Positions 23,576-32,600 of a stretch of 43,952 nucleotides of DNA are shown piece by piece (position 1 is the first letter of the stretch; each line of letters opens with the position of its first letter). The stretch is from Anaerolineales bacterium (GTDB taxonomy: Bacteria > Chloroflexota > Anaerolineae > Anaerolineales > UBA4823): assembly GCA_003105035.1 (NCBI GenBank), contig PQAL01000026.1, positions 1 to 43,952 of the forward strand. Reading direction: 5' to 3'. Position numbers and translations under genes: made by a program. The notes under the pieces are model-generated. The model had not been told where the DNA came from. It made no database searches and worked only from the letters and a program-made list of their open reading frames with translations.

Positions 23576-26299
23576 CTAAATCAAATGCAGCTCTTCGGCT
23601 CGTTTAACTGCTTCTTGGCGATTATTGACGTTGAGTTTACTGTAGATACTCTTGGTATGCGTGCGGACAGTGCTCACGGCTATCACGAGTTCACGGGCAA
23701 TCTCCGGCCCGGAAAGTTCGCTTTTTAATAATCGGAGAACTTCAAGCTCGCGCCGGCTTATTGGCTCGATTAGGGGTTGCGAAGCGGGGGCCGTGGGAAG
23801 AGAAGATTTGCCCGCACTCATGAATTGCTCTTCTTCAAATGCTGACAGTAGCTTGTCTGTGTAGATTGGCATGATCTCACGCGCAGAAGCTTCACGAAGC
23901 AGTCGGAGCATGCTTGAGCCTTCGTCAAGGAACATACGGATGTAGCCCTCCGGCTCTGCCAACATCAGAGCCTGTTTCAGCGGCTCGAGAGCGGCAGGGA
24001 TGTCACTCTGCGCGGAATAAGCCATCGCCTGCAGTACCATGATTTCAATTACGCTTCCCTTCCCACCGCGTTCTTCTGCGGCTTTCAACAGGCGCTCCAA
24101 CAGTCCCAGTATCGCAGAAATGGTACAATCTTCACGGTCATTCAGGTAGCGGGTTAGGAGCATTCTTGCCAGGGTGATGTGATCGAATTCGTGTAGGTAG
24201 CTAAGATCGTCTTCGACAGACAGTCCCTGCTCGCGCGCCCAGTCCAAGGCTTCACCCAACCGACCTTGGGCCAGCCACACCCGTACCTTCCGCGTCGCAA
24301 TGGGACGTACATTCGGAGCAAAGGCACCATCGTATAGGCGCTCTGCCTGGCTGAGCAGGACGACTGCGTCGTCTAGATCGCCTTGGGCTACACGTATACG
24401 CGCCATCATTGCGCACCAGCGATACCGGTTTGGCGGTAGCCCACCAAGCTCACCAAGTGCCTCGCTTGTGAGTAGGAGCTTCATGGCGGCCTTTAGATCG
24501 TTATACTCGTACTGAAGGTTGCTCATACCCACGTACATATCTGCCGCTCCCCGCTGTACTGGCATGCCTGGCTCAGTTGCCCACTGCAACGCCTGCTTAT
24601 AGGTGTTCATGGCCTCGCGGAGTCGACCTTGCGCAATCTGGATATCCGCCAGGACTCTGGCAGCGCCGATGGAGGCAGAGATATACCCAGCCTGTCGCAC
24701 ATGGACCATGCCATCGGCAGTCATCCGGCGGGCAGTTTCGAGATCCCCGCTTGTCCATGCGGCAAGCCCAAGCTGCGAGGCTGCCCCACCCAACATCAGA
24801 TGGGCATCCGCAGGTGCGAGATCGAGCACCCTTCGGGCATTTTTCACAGCCTCAAGCATATCGCCCCGGACCAAAGCGTGCGCAGCACGGAGAAGGGCGA
24901 TCATACCCGGCAGACGTTGAAATTCCTCCTGGTCGACAACGACCATCCCCGCCGTGTCGGCTGCCGTGTCCATCCACCTTTCGGCGTCCCTCAATCGAGC
25001 CTCAACAGCCTCAAGCTCTCCGCCACCAAATAATGCATAAGCATAGTCAACGCAGAGCACCGGCCTGAAGTGGACCAGCTCGTCGGGTAGCGCCTTTAGC
25101 CAGCCAAGCTCCGTGACCGTGGCTCCCTGTCTATTCCTGCGCATTTCTGGCACTGCCAGTTCGACCAGGGTCGCCGCTCGCTCGAAATCCTTTGCCGCCA
25201 GCGCGTGGCGGATCGCATCGGCCGCCGAACCATTGTGCTCGTACCACTCGCTCGCCCGTTGGTGCAGGCTGAATACTTGATCCGGCTTCTCGTCTAGTAA
25301 ACGCGCTTGCAATACTTCAGCAAAGAGGGGATGATAGCGGTACCACTGGCGCTGGTCGTCGAGTGGAATGATAAACAGGTTGCCACGCTCGAGTGTTTCC
25401 AACATTCCTTTGCCGTCTTCTCGACCTGTAACGGCATCACACAGAGAACCGCATAGCCGATCGAGAATGGCGGTTTTCAGTAAGAAGCTGTGAATACCTT
25501 CTGGCTGGGCCCGGAAGACCTCCTCAACCAAATAATCCAGCACAAACCGATGGCTGCCGGTGAAGGCCTGGATAAAACTGGCAATGTCTGACCGCCCCTG
25601 CATGGAGAGCGCTGCCAGTTGCAGGCCGGCGATCCAGCCTTCGGTGCGAGTTTCCAGGGCGGCGATATCTTCTGCCGAGAGATTCAGCCCCATTACCCGG
25701 TTGAGAAATTCAGCAGCCTCTTCGGGGGTAAAACGCAAGTCGGCGGCGCGCAGCTCGGTCAGTTGGCCCCGGGCGCGCAGCCGGGCCAGGGGCAGCTGGG
25801 GATCCTCACGGGTGGCGATGACCAGGTGCATCTGGGGCGGCAGGTGCTCGAGCAGAAAGGCGAGGGCATTGTCAACCGGTTTGGAATCAATGATGTGATA
25901 GTCGTCAAGAACGAAGATGAAGTTGTCTGGGATGGTGGCGATTTCATTGAGCAGGGCCGTCAGAATCGCTTCGGTGGATGGTGGCTGAGGGGATTGGAGC
26001 GCAGCCAACGCCCCTGCTCCAATATTTGCCGCAATCGTCTGCAAAGCCGCGACGAGGTAAGTCAGAAAGCGTGTGGGATCGTTATCCCCTTCGTCCAGTG
26101 ATAGCCAGGCAACCGGTCGTGCGCAACCAGCAATCCATTCGCTTACTAGCGTGGTTTTTCCAAAACCGGCGGGAGCTGAGATGAGACTCAGCTTTTCATC
26201 TAATCCTAGATTAAGCCGTTGTATAAGGCGTGGGCGCGGGACAAGGTTTTTTCGGACAGGAGGAGTGAATAATTTTGTCGATAATAATTCAGGAGACAT
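23576..26299 (-). CDS. MalT-type LuxR transcriptional regulator (LAL/STAND), copy 2
   Basis: A 907-residue protein. The start is taken at ATG 26299; a TTG three codons upstream is also in frame, and neither has a strong ribosome-binding site. NTPase domain: Walker A SAPAGFGKTT at residues 41-50 and Walker B FIFVLDDYH at 127-135, then R-T-E-G-W-I-A-G-L-Q. A long TPR-like region (400-820) is followed by a LuxR helix-turn-helix (ISRRELEVL, VSTVRTHTKSIY). The N-terminal 350 residues are clearly paralogous to copy 1, while the TPR region is much less similar, suggesting different inducers. It heads the leftward set down to 18850 but ends in its own terminator. Confidence 0.92.
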   Translation of the reverse strand: MSPELLSTKLFTPPVRKNLVPRPRLIQRLNLGLDEKLSLISAPAGFGKTTLVSEWIAGCARPVAWLSLDEGDNDPTRFLTYLVAALQTIAANIGAGALAALQSPQPPSTEAILTALLNEIATIPDNFIFVLDDYHIIDSKPVDNALAFLLEHLPPQMHLVIATREDPQLPLARLRARGQLTELRAADLRFTPEEAAEFLNRVMGLNLSAEDIAALETRTEGWIAGLQLAALSMQGRSDIASFIQAFTGSHRFVLDYLVEEVFRAQPEGIHSFLLKTAILDRLCGSLCDAVTGREDGKGMLETLERGNLFIIPLDDQRQWYRYHPLFAEVLQARLLDEKPDQVFSLHQRASEWYEHNGSAADAIRHALAAKDFERAATLVELAVPEMRRNRQGATVTELGWLKALPDELVHFRPVLCVDYAYALFGGGELEAVEARLRDAERWMDTAADTAGMVVVDQEEFQRLPGMIALLRAAHALVRGDMLEAVKNARRVLDLAPADAHLMLGGAASQLGLAAWTSGDLETARRMTADGMVHVRQAGYISASIGAARVLADIQIAQGRLREAMNTYKQALQWATEPGMPVQRGAADMYVGMSNLQYEYNDLKAAMKLLLTSEALGELGGLPPNRYRWCAMMARIRVAQGDLDDAVVLLSQAERLYDGAFAPNVRPIATRKVRVWLAQGRLGEALDWAREQGLSVEDDLSYLHEFDHITLARMLLTRYLNDREDCTISAILGLLERLLKAAEERGGKGSVIEIMVLQAMAYSAQSDIPAALEPLKQALMLAEPEGYIRMFLDEGSSMLRLLREASAREIMPIYTDKLLSAFEEEQFMSAGKSSLPTAPASQPLIEPISRRELEVLRLLKSELSGPEIARELVIAVSTVRTHTKSIYSKLNVNNRQEAVKRAEELHLI

Positions 26300-26652
26300 A
26301 CCGCTCAATTATAGCAACGAACTAATCTACTTAATCAACAAGTCTCAGGCAATTGTCCAGTAAAATTCTTATTTGCTTATCATCGACAGGGGAATCTGAT
26401 TGAAAATAAGGGTATTTATGCCATGCAATTGGGATTTTTATATATATTCCACCTGCTTAGAAACTATTCAGACTAAAAGAATATGTTACTAGAACCGTTC
26501 ATTTTTATTACTATAGCAAGAGAAAAATACGGCTGTTCTGGATAACCAATTTTATGGAAATTACTCATACCATGAATCTGATGGGACGCAAACCCTCGCC
26601 CTCTACTATATCTAAAAAGATCAATGCATAAACGTGGGTAATCAAATCGACC

Positions 26653-26680
26653 TGGCGGTGCCGGCAGATTCGAACCCGCG
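26653..26680 (-). pseudogene. Degenerate tRNA-like 3' end
   Basis: Read on the - strand, the segment carries the T-loop core GGTTCGAATC followed by an acceptor-like stretch ending in CCGCCA. The T-stem is not properly paired, and no normal anticodon arm is found upstream. About 70 bases upstream GACAGTG could pair with CACCGCC at 5 of 7 positions, so this may be a decayed long-variable-arm tRNA (about 99 bases) or just the 3' fragment left by site-specific integration. Identity cannot be assigned. Confidence 0.45.
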
Positions 26681-26949
26681 CCTTCTTTAGCGCGATTACT
26701 CCGCCTAAGCTGTGTAGCATCCCTTTCAACCGACAGGCCTCGATCACTGTCATACTATTATTGATGTGCTGGAAAACCTGGAGGTTGTTATTCTTACGGG
26801 ATGCTTTTGCAAAACCTTCAAGTGGGCATGGAATCAGTGCTGATTCTCAAAGCGAATCCTCACTCTGTTCCCAACTGCTAGGCTTACGAATTATTGGTTT
26901 TTCATAGACGAGTACATCAAATACTTGTCACTGTCCTCCTAGTCTATGT

Positions 26950-27053
26950 GGCATAGATGAAGACTATGCCTGATAATATTGATGCGGATTAATGCTGGGA
27001 AATTGAGTCACGAAACCCGGTCTCCGATTGTCGTGGAGACCGGTTATTTTTTT
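26950..27053 (+). ncRNA. Possible small structured RNA upstream of an orphan terminator
   Basis: A perfect stem GGCATAG/CTATGCC (26950-26956 and 26964-26970) with a 7-base loop is followed about 45 bases later by a strong intrinsic terminator, with no protein-coding gene on this strand upstream. That is the expected layout of a small RNA, but no promoter was identified and no known RNA family is recognised. Confidence 0.25.
27017..27053 (+). terminator. Orphan Rho-independent terminator
   Basis: The stem CCGGTCTCC (27017-27025) pairs with 27035-27043 across a 9-base loop and is followed by TTATTTTTTT (27044-27053). The T-run fixes the direction as +. The nearest upstream + strand gene ends more than 8 kb away, so it must end an unannotated transcript or be a relic. 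Confidence 0.65.
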
Positions 27054-27293
27054 GATGAGATCAATAGATTGGCGCTTTTTGTCTTGGTCTCTCCGAATAT
27101 TTATAATAAACTGGCAACATATGGCAATATTGGCAGTTCCATTTCCTAGATATTGGCGCCCCCAGGGCTATCTGACTTCAATCAATGGTATATACACATC
27201 TATAGTAAAATTATTCACATTCGTGCAATCAGGTACAAAGTAAATAAAATATTCTGCCCAGCCGAAATTGGGTGGACCAATCTTAGAGGAAAT

Positions 27294-27587
27294 TTGTTTT
27301 CCATACACATTCCATTACTGCAAAAATTTCTTTCCTTGCTCCACGTCACCCTCACCACCACCCACTGTATGGCAGCTCCGGCATCTATCCAATCAGAGTC
27401 AGAACCCGCATCGACCATCCCTGCCGGCACAGATGCTGAGGCTGCGAACCTGAACACTCCCCAGCTGACCCACGCGGGTGAAGGTAATATTGGGGATGTC
27501 CTGGAAATGCCGGTTCCCCTTCATACCACCAATCTAGCCTTCCTGGGCAGCTCACAAAACTGCTGGCAAGGTATCTACGGAGGATAA
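27294..27587 (+). pseudogene. Degraded or truncated ORF ahead of the secreted protein
   Basis: The frame runs to TAA 27585-27587, just 4 bases before the next ATG, as in an operon. The last 70 residues are coding-like (Ser/Pro/Ala/Thr-rich, PASTIPAGTDAEAANLNTPQL), similar in style to secreted linkers. Upstream residues are not: Cys/His/Leu-rich, with no proper signal peptide. A TTG at 27294 behind AGAGGA is the only start with a ribosome-binding site. The best reading is the 3' end of a lost secreted or lipoprotein gene whose 5' part has been replaced; a genuine small protein is possible. Confidence 0.35.
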
Positions 27588-27591
27588 GCCT

Positions 27592-28350
27592 ATGCGATTG
27601 ATCCAGCGTAGCTTTTTGACTATCGTCTTATTCATCACCCTTTTTCTCTCTGGTTCACCCCAAACCTCCCAGGCGCAGTCGACAGTTTTAAGCCCGGGAA
27701 TATATGCAGGTAGGTTTCAATTTACTTCTAAAGATCTCCTGGATGATTGGGCGCAGGAAGATGACGTCGAGGTAAAAACTGAATACCATAGTTCAGTACA
27801 AATCAAGGGAAAACTCTCTTTCCAAATTGATACCGATGGGCAAACGATATCCAATGTCAGCATCCAATTAAGTCCAACTGTAGCTGACTATCATCACACA
27901 TTATTCATCAACAAAATGGCTTGCGACGTTGTAATCGACTTGTATGCTAAGGCTTCAGGTACGCTAAAGCCTGTCACCTCCGGATCTGCAGGAAATATCA
28001 TAATGGCAGATATTAATCTCTCCAATGTCTCGCCAGTCTTGTTTAATATCGCTGGAATTTCAAAAGATTGCAAAACCCTTGGTAATGAGAACTCTGCTGA
28101 AGAAGGTATGAACAAACATATCAGCTCGCTCAATCAACGCAAATCCATGCAATTTGTGATCACTCGAGCATCCGAGATGGCAATCAGTGGATTTATCCAA
28201 ATCCCTGGATTGAATTATTTGCAACAGACCCCGCATGGCAGAATTCAACTATCAGGAACAGGTTACTTTAATGTGAAAAAAATCGGTCCTCCGATAGATC
28301 CATCCGAAGGAACTTCTACTTATCCTTTAGGCGAGTGGAGGGGAAAATGA
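27592..28350 (+). CDS. Secreted protein of unknown function
   Basis: A 252-residue exported protein with a clear signal peptide (residues 1-29, cleaved after S-Q-A or Q-A-Q). The mature part is beta-rich and hydrophilic, with two Cys (about residues 105 and 153) that may form a disulphide. No known domain is recognised. The GGAGG ribosome-binding site overlaps the end of the previous frame, and its stop overlaps the ATG of the following lipoprotein gene by 4 bp (ATGA), so the two are translationally coupled and likely act together at the cell surface. Confidence 0.7.
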   Translation: MRLIQRSFLTIVLFITLFLSGSPQTSQAQSTVLSPGIYAGRFQFTSKDLLDDWAQEDDVEVKTEYHSSVQIKGKLSFQIDTDGQTISNVSIQLSPTVADYHHTLFINKMACDVVIDLYAKASGTLKPVTSGSAGNIIMADINLSNVSPVLFNIAGISKDCKTLGNENSAEEGMNKHISSLNQRKSMQFVITRASEMAISGFIQIPGLNYLQQTPHGRIQLSGTGYFNVKKIGPPIDPSEGTSTYPLGEWRGK

Positions 28351-30209
28351 AAGCGTTGAAGCCCAGCTGCGCGCTTATCGCCTGCCTGCTCGTAATCATC
28401 CTCAGCTCTTGTAGTAGTGCTCCTGAAACACCCGTCATAATGCCATCTGAATCCAGTGCCCTTCCTCAGGCGTCTCAGCCATCCGCCTCTCAAGCCCAAG
28501 AGTCACCCGCAACCTCTTCACCCGTCGCTACCACCACGCAGGACGCCCCACAGCCAGCAGCGAGCGAGATCCCCGACCCGTTGAACCGGCTGTTGGACCT
28601 GCGCGGAATCAGCTTCAGCCTGAGCGGAGCGCGCCCCGATGGCAGCACCCAATCCATCCGCGGAGAAATTGACGCAACAGGAAACATGCATCTCACCTAT
28701 ACCCAAACACCGGTCACAGTAGAAAGAGATCCTGCAGCAGGTACGGTTGTGCTGGAAGAAATCACCTACGAGGTTTACGTCATCAGTGGCAAAGCCTACA
28801 TGCCCTCCACTGGTGATCCCAGCTGGGCGAATGTCCCAGCCGAGGAGGACTATCTTCCTACATTATCAAACCAGCTGCATGATTTGGAAGGCTTCAGCTT
28901 GTGGCTTGACCTTCTGCCCAAAGGTAGCCTCACCAGCGCGGGTAGTGAGCAGTCAGGCGGGTTTTCGGTGGATAAATATACTGTGAACGGCCTCATCGGT
29001 GACCAGGTTATCACTGGCGCTCTGTCGTATGACCAGGCTTCCCATGCGCTGGTGAAATCCGAGCTGCGCGTGCCGGCTGTGCTGGACAGTGACCCTGAGG
29101 CACCCGAGGCAGGTGAGATTGTCATCACTCTGTCAGCCAGTAAAGCCGATATCCCGCCAATCACCATCCCTTCTGATGGCCAGGCAGCCCCCCTGTCTAC
29201 CGCCCTCACTGGTGCGCTGACTACCCCCACAGGTCAGGCACCCCTTTCCGATGAGCCGGTGGTAATTAACACGTTTACTATCTCCGATATGCCCTACCAC
29301 CCGGGTGGAGCAGGTGGGGTTGTCTTAGCCCTGCCCGGGCAGCTGTGGACTGCCGACATGTTCTCAGGCCTGCAGCTGCTTGATCCGCAAACCGGTGCAG
29401 TAGTGCAGGCAGTCCCGCTGGAAGCAAGGCTTTATCATGACCTGAAAATGATCGATCAACGATTGTGGGTTTTGGCAACCAGGGGTGAAGACGAAAACCA
29501 TGCCGATGTTCTTTACTTACTTGACCTGCCCAGCGGTGAGGTTGTAGAAACCATCCCGATTACAAATCTAGGTTCTTATGGATTTGAGCCTGCCCAGCTT
29601 GGCGTCTCTCCCGGTAAGGTGTGGGTGAATTCTGGCATCGTGGATACCGGGACGCTTGAATTTACTGCCTTACCAGATGGGCTACCCAGCGGCGCACGTT
29701 TTGCGTATGATGGCGCAAGCTGGATGTGGATCACCGGCAGCTGGTGCTATGCCTGTGAACATGACCTGTGGATTATGGATGCGGTGAACCCTCCGGCGCA
29801 TAAAGACGGTCATAACTCTGGCGTCCTGGGCACCGGCACATTGGGTTCGCCTCTCGCTTTGGCTGGCGGTCGCATGTGGGTGCTCACCATATATTATGTT
29901 GGCAACAATCCGACCTATTACCTGGATGCATATGATCTGGCTAAAACCGATCGGCCAGCACTCCATATTGATGTAACCGATGAAATTGGCGATGCAAACC
30001 GGGAAAGACTACTGGTCACCGATGATCACATGCTCTGGATGGAAGTCAAAGGCAAGCTGTATTATTACGATAACCTTACCGGTGAAAAGAAAGGCGAGCT
30101 AACCCTGCCGGGTGAATATGTGGAAAGCATGAGCTTCGATGGAACCAGCCTGTGGGTATTAAGCTCCGACACCGGGCTGCACCAGGTCTACCTCCCCTGG
30201 CAGGATTGA
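28347..30209 (+). CDS. Two-domain surface lipoprotein with C-terminal propeller
   Basis: A 620-residue lipoprotein. The start at 28347 follows GGAGGGG; a GTG four codons earlier is less likely. The lipobox L-S-S-C puts the lipid on Cys22, followed by a Ser/Ala/Pro linker to about residue 75. Residues 76-265 form a beta-rich module resembling LppX/LolA-like lipid-binding folds (GISFSLSGARP, G-N-M-H-L-T-Y, YVISGKAYM); this comparison is by pattern only. Residues 310-620 are propeller blades with aromatic-rich repeats (GQLWTADMF, QRLWVLATR, GKVWVNSGI, GRMWVLTIY, TSLWVLSSD). A role in binding and carrying an outer ligand is inferred. Confidence 0.75.
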   Translation: MKALKPSCALIACLLVIILSSCSSAPETPVIMPSESSALPQASQPSASQAQESPATSSPVATTTQDAPQPAASEIPDPLNRLLDLRGISFSLSGARPDGSTQSIRGEIDATGNMHLTYTQTPVTVERDPAAGTVVLEEITYEVYVISGKAYMPSTGDPSWANVPAEEDYLPTLSNQLHDLEGFSLWLDLLPKGSLTSAGSEQSGGFSVDKYTVNGLIGDQVITGALSYDQASHALVKSELRVPAVLDSDPEAPEAGEIVITLSASKADIPPITIPSDGQAAPLSTALTGALTTPTGQAPLSDEPVVINTFTISDMPYHPGGAGGVVLALPGQLWTADMFSGLQLLDPQTGAVVQAVPLEARLYHDLKMIDQRLWVLATRGEDENHADVLYLLDLPSGEVVETIPITNLGSYGFEPAQLGVSPGKVWVNSGIVDTGTLEFTALPDGLPSGARFAYDGASWMWITGSWCYACEHDLWIMDAVNPPAHKDGHNSGVLGTGTLGSPLALAGGRMWVLTIYYVGNNPTYYLDAYDLAKTDRPALHIDVTDEIGDANRERLLVTDDHMLWMEVKGKLYYYDNLTGEKKGELTLPGEYVESMSFDGTSLWVLSSDTGLHQVYLPWQD

Positions 30210-30557
30210 CCGGCTGAGAGCTCAGCTGCAGGCTGTTGATGAGTAACGTAAAAAGGCCGGATTGCCAATAACCCGTTTTCATGACTGCCGGCACATAACC
30301 GCGACGATCATGCTCAGCCATTGAATTGCTCTGATCATCGTGGCTGGGATGTTGGGTCATTCACTATCAATTTTAATGACTACTTATGCTCACTATATTC
30401 CAGGAACTCAGGATGAAGCAGCTCGTCTGATGGATGAAATTCTCACCCCAATCCCGATCGATATAAAATCTCTACAAACATAACGAAATTAATTAACCAA
30501 TTCCAATCAGAACAGCCTTCCCATGTAAATGCTCGTAAAGTCAACGGCTAGCTCAAT
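30210..30557. other. Gene-free spacer between convergent genes, 348 bp
   Basis: No gene is seen. A tight palindrome GCTGAGAGCTCAGC (30213-30226) lies right after the stop of the + strand lipoprotein gene, but its 2-base loop makes it a weak terminator candidate. Confidence 0.45.
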
Positions 30558-31784
30558 TCATTTGCTCTGCTCTAACAACCAGGTATACAAATTCTGATTT
30601 TCGAAGACAGTCAGGTAGATTTCATAGCTTGCATCGGGGTAGATGGTGAATTGGATAGTTTTGCTACCACAGGCTTTAAGGGCATCAACGAGCATCTGTT
30701 CAGCGTTGAGGGGAACTTCTGTTTCGTCTTCACCGTGAAAAGCCCATATAGGCATGTCTTTAAGGTCGCAAATATTTTCAGGAACTGCGAAAGGATAGCC
30801 CATATATCCACTAACAGGCGCGAGGGCAGCGAACACCTCTGGATGGGCAAGACCAAGCTCCCAAGTGCCATTGGCACCTTCAAGTATCCCGGAGAGGTAG
30901 ATCTGCTTGGGATTTATATTGAAATCAGCCTGTAATTCTGCAAGAAGAGTGAGTAGTGCATCCATTACTTCAGGTTGTGACCAGTGTTGGTATTCTCCTG
31001 TATGTAGAGGTGAGGCGACGATGAAAGGAAATTCAAGCTGGTTATCCAATCGGGCAGCAATCGGTTTGATGCGCATCCAGTCCAGTTTGGTAACGTTAGG
31101 AAATGCATGCAGGAATAGGATCAGGGGCCAGGTTTGTTGTGGGTCCTTACCATACTCCCCGGGAAGGTAAAGCAGCAGCTCGAAATTGGTGGTTTCAGAG
31201 GTATAGGGGTGCTGACCTAGGCGGTCAACCGCTGTGGACAGTGGCTGAATGGGATCTTCCTCCGCAGGTTTGAATGCAACAAGGAAAGTATATTCAGTGG
31301 TTTCGCCACTGACCGTGAGGACATCATGGATGGTAAGGGTTACCGGCTCAGTGCTGGTGAGGACAACATTAGGAGCGCGCATATATAACTGCGTCCGGTC
31401 ATGGACGAAATCGATGGTTCCAAAAGCGGCAATATCGACGGGTCGCCCTTCGATACTGAAGGTTTCGGTATAAGTTTCCCAAGTTTCATCGAGTTCTTCA
31501 GAGGTAGGGGCAGCAATAGACCCGATGACGTTGTAAGGATTACCTAATGTGACAGTACATAAGTCAATGCCATCCTTCTTTGTCCAGGGGAGGTCAAACA
31601 AGAAGGTGCTGTCCTCATTACCAGTGGTAACGAGTACACCATTGATGGAATCTCCAGGTTGGATCATGTCAATAGAGGTTGGTGTAGCTACTACATCTGG
31701 CACTTGAGTTGACTTGGCACAACCTGCCTGGATGGCAATCAAGAAAAGGACATACAACATCAACCGAAAAGGTTTACGAATCAC
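30558..31784 (-). CDS. Esterase-fold lipoprotein lacking catalytic Ser and His
   Basis: A 408-residue lipoprotein. The start is a GTG at 31784 with an AAGGAGGG ribosome-binding site, better than the upstream ATG at 31820. The signal peptide ends in the lipobox I-Q-A-G-C. An N-terminal beta domain (about 40-185) is followed by an alpha/beta-hydrolase of the COG4099 (putative peptidase/PHB depolymerase-like) type: oxyanion region LILFLHAF, nucleophile elbow, then VFAALAPVSGY and FHGEDETEVPL with the usual Asp. The elbow reads Y-L-S-G-I-L-E-G instead of G-x-S-x-G, and the usual G-H-x-S-W near the C-terminus reads A-S-Y-E-I. The Ser and His of the triad are therefore missing and a binding role is likelier than hydrolysis. 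Confidence 0.8.
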   Translation of the reverse strand: MIRKPFRLMLYVLFLIAIQAGCAKSTQVPDVVATPTSIDMIQPGDSINGVLVTTGNEDSTFLFDLPWTKKDGIDLCTVTLGNPYNVIGSIAAPTSEELDETWETYTETFSIEGRPVDIAAFGTIDFVHDRTQLYMRAPNVVLTSTEPVTLTIHDVLTVSGETTEYTFLVAFKPAEEDPIQPLSTAVDRLGQHPYTSETTNFELLLYLPGEYGKDPQQTWPLILFLHAFPNVTKLDWMRIKPIAARLDNQLEFPFIVASPLHTGEYQHWSQPEVMDALLTLLAELQADFNINPKQIYLSGILEGANGTWELGLAHPEVFAALAPVSGYMGYPFAVPENICDLKDMPIWAFHGEDETEVPLNAEQMLVDALKACGSKTIQFTIYPDASYEIYLTVFENQNLYTWLLEQSK

Positions 31785-31971
31785 AATCCCTCCTTGTGAT
31801 TTGGGAATCCCCCAAATCATTCATCTAATAATACTATAGCACTTTTATGGGTCGATTACAACAGGTTGGGAAAACTAATATTTATTATGCCGATAGTTAT
31901 TTGTTCACGAAATCGGTTATCAGGCTAATCTGGAGACCAATCTGTATCACGGACAATTTCTGGAGGTTATT

Positions 31972-31993
31972 AATGGCGCTAAAATGGCGCTAA
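31972..31993. repeat. Tandem 11-bp repeat AATGGCGCTAA x2
   Basis: Two exact copies of AATGGCGCTAA run head to tail (31972-31982 and 31983-31993). They lie 68 bp from the tRNA 3'-end-like segment at 32061. Short repeats next to tRNA ends are typical arm-type binding sites of tyrosine integrases, but no integrase gene is present here. Confidence 0.5.
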
Positions 31994-32060
31994 AATATTT
32001 CTTAACATGTCCAATTATGTCTAAATATGAAGGACTATCGAGCGAACACCCCCATATATA

Positions 32061-32084
32061 GGCGCCCCCGGCGGGATTCGAACC
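32061..32084 (-). pseudogene. tRNA 3'-end remnant
   Basis: On the - strand this segment reads GGTTCGAATCCCGCC and then GGGGGCGCC: a normal T-loop and 3' half of a T-arm plus an acceptor 3' strand. The 5' half of the T-stem is not complementary, and the rest of the tRNA is absent. This is what remains when a sequence recombines within the T-loop, as at attachment sites. Confidence 0.55.
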
Positions 32085-32600
32085 GTCAATTTGCTTTATG
32101 AACCAGGGCTTGCCCTGGCTGCCTTCAGGCGGCACAACCGTCTGATCCGAAGTTCTAGAAACGACGTTCTTTAGCTTATATCTGGTATTCTATAGTCCAC
32201 AGAATCCAATTTTAGGCGCTATATTTCTCCAACATGTCTTCTGAATCCACTGCGTAACACCCCATCTGCATCGCATCTGCATCGTTTTTGATAATTGCGA
32301 AGAACAATTATTACTAATTATCGAAGAGGGAAGGCAGCCTGTAGACCTGTCCAAAGGGGGAATAACACTTGAACCACTGTCAAGCGATCAGGTATTATTT
32401 GGCTATCGATTATATCCACTCCATCTTTGAGGGGCTAAATTTTTACAAAACTGCAACGAAATTAATGATGATCTAGTCCCGTAAATCCACAATTTCCATA
32501 CTCTGTCGGGATATTACACCCAAACTGCCCACAGTACGAAGCAAGGAGAGGCGACCCGCATATGAGATTTAATTTATAAAAAAATGTGTAATTTACTTTT

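Larger units (their letters stand above)
26300..27293. other. Long gene-free region with RNA-like remnants, about 1 kb
   Basis: No convincing protein gene is seen. It contains a tRNA 3'-end-like segment (26653-26680, - strand), a perfect 7-bp stem with 7-base loop at 26950-26970, and a + strand intrinsic terminator (27017-27053) with no gene upstream of it. The sequence GGCGCCCCC at 27155-27163 recurs at 32061-32069. Confidence 0.5.

Noticed and set aside
26297-26336. Promoter giving a leaderless mRNA for MalT-type regulator 2
   Set aside because: A perfect TATAAT lies 8 bases before the ATG on the - strand, but the best -35 (TTGATT) is 19 bases away. This is suggestive only, so it was not annotated.
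26565-26753. 62-codon reverse frame through the tRNA-like segment
   Set aside because: It reads straight through the T-loop and acceptor-like sequence and has no ribosome-binding site or protein-like pattern, so it is treated as a chance frame.
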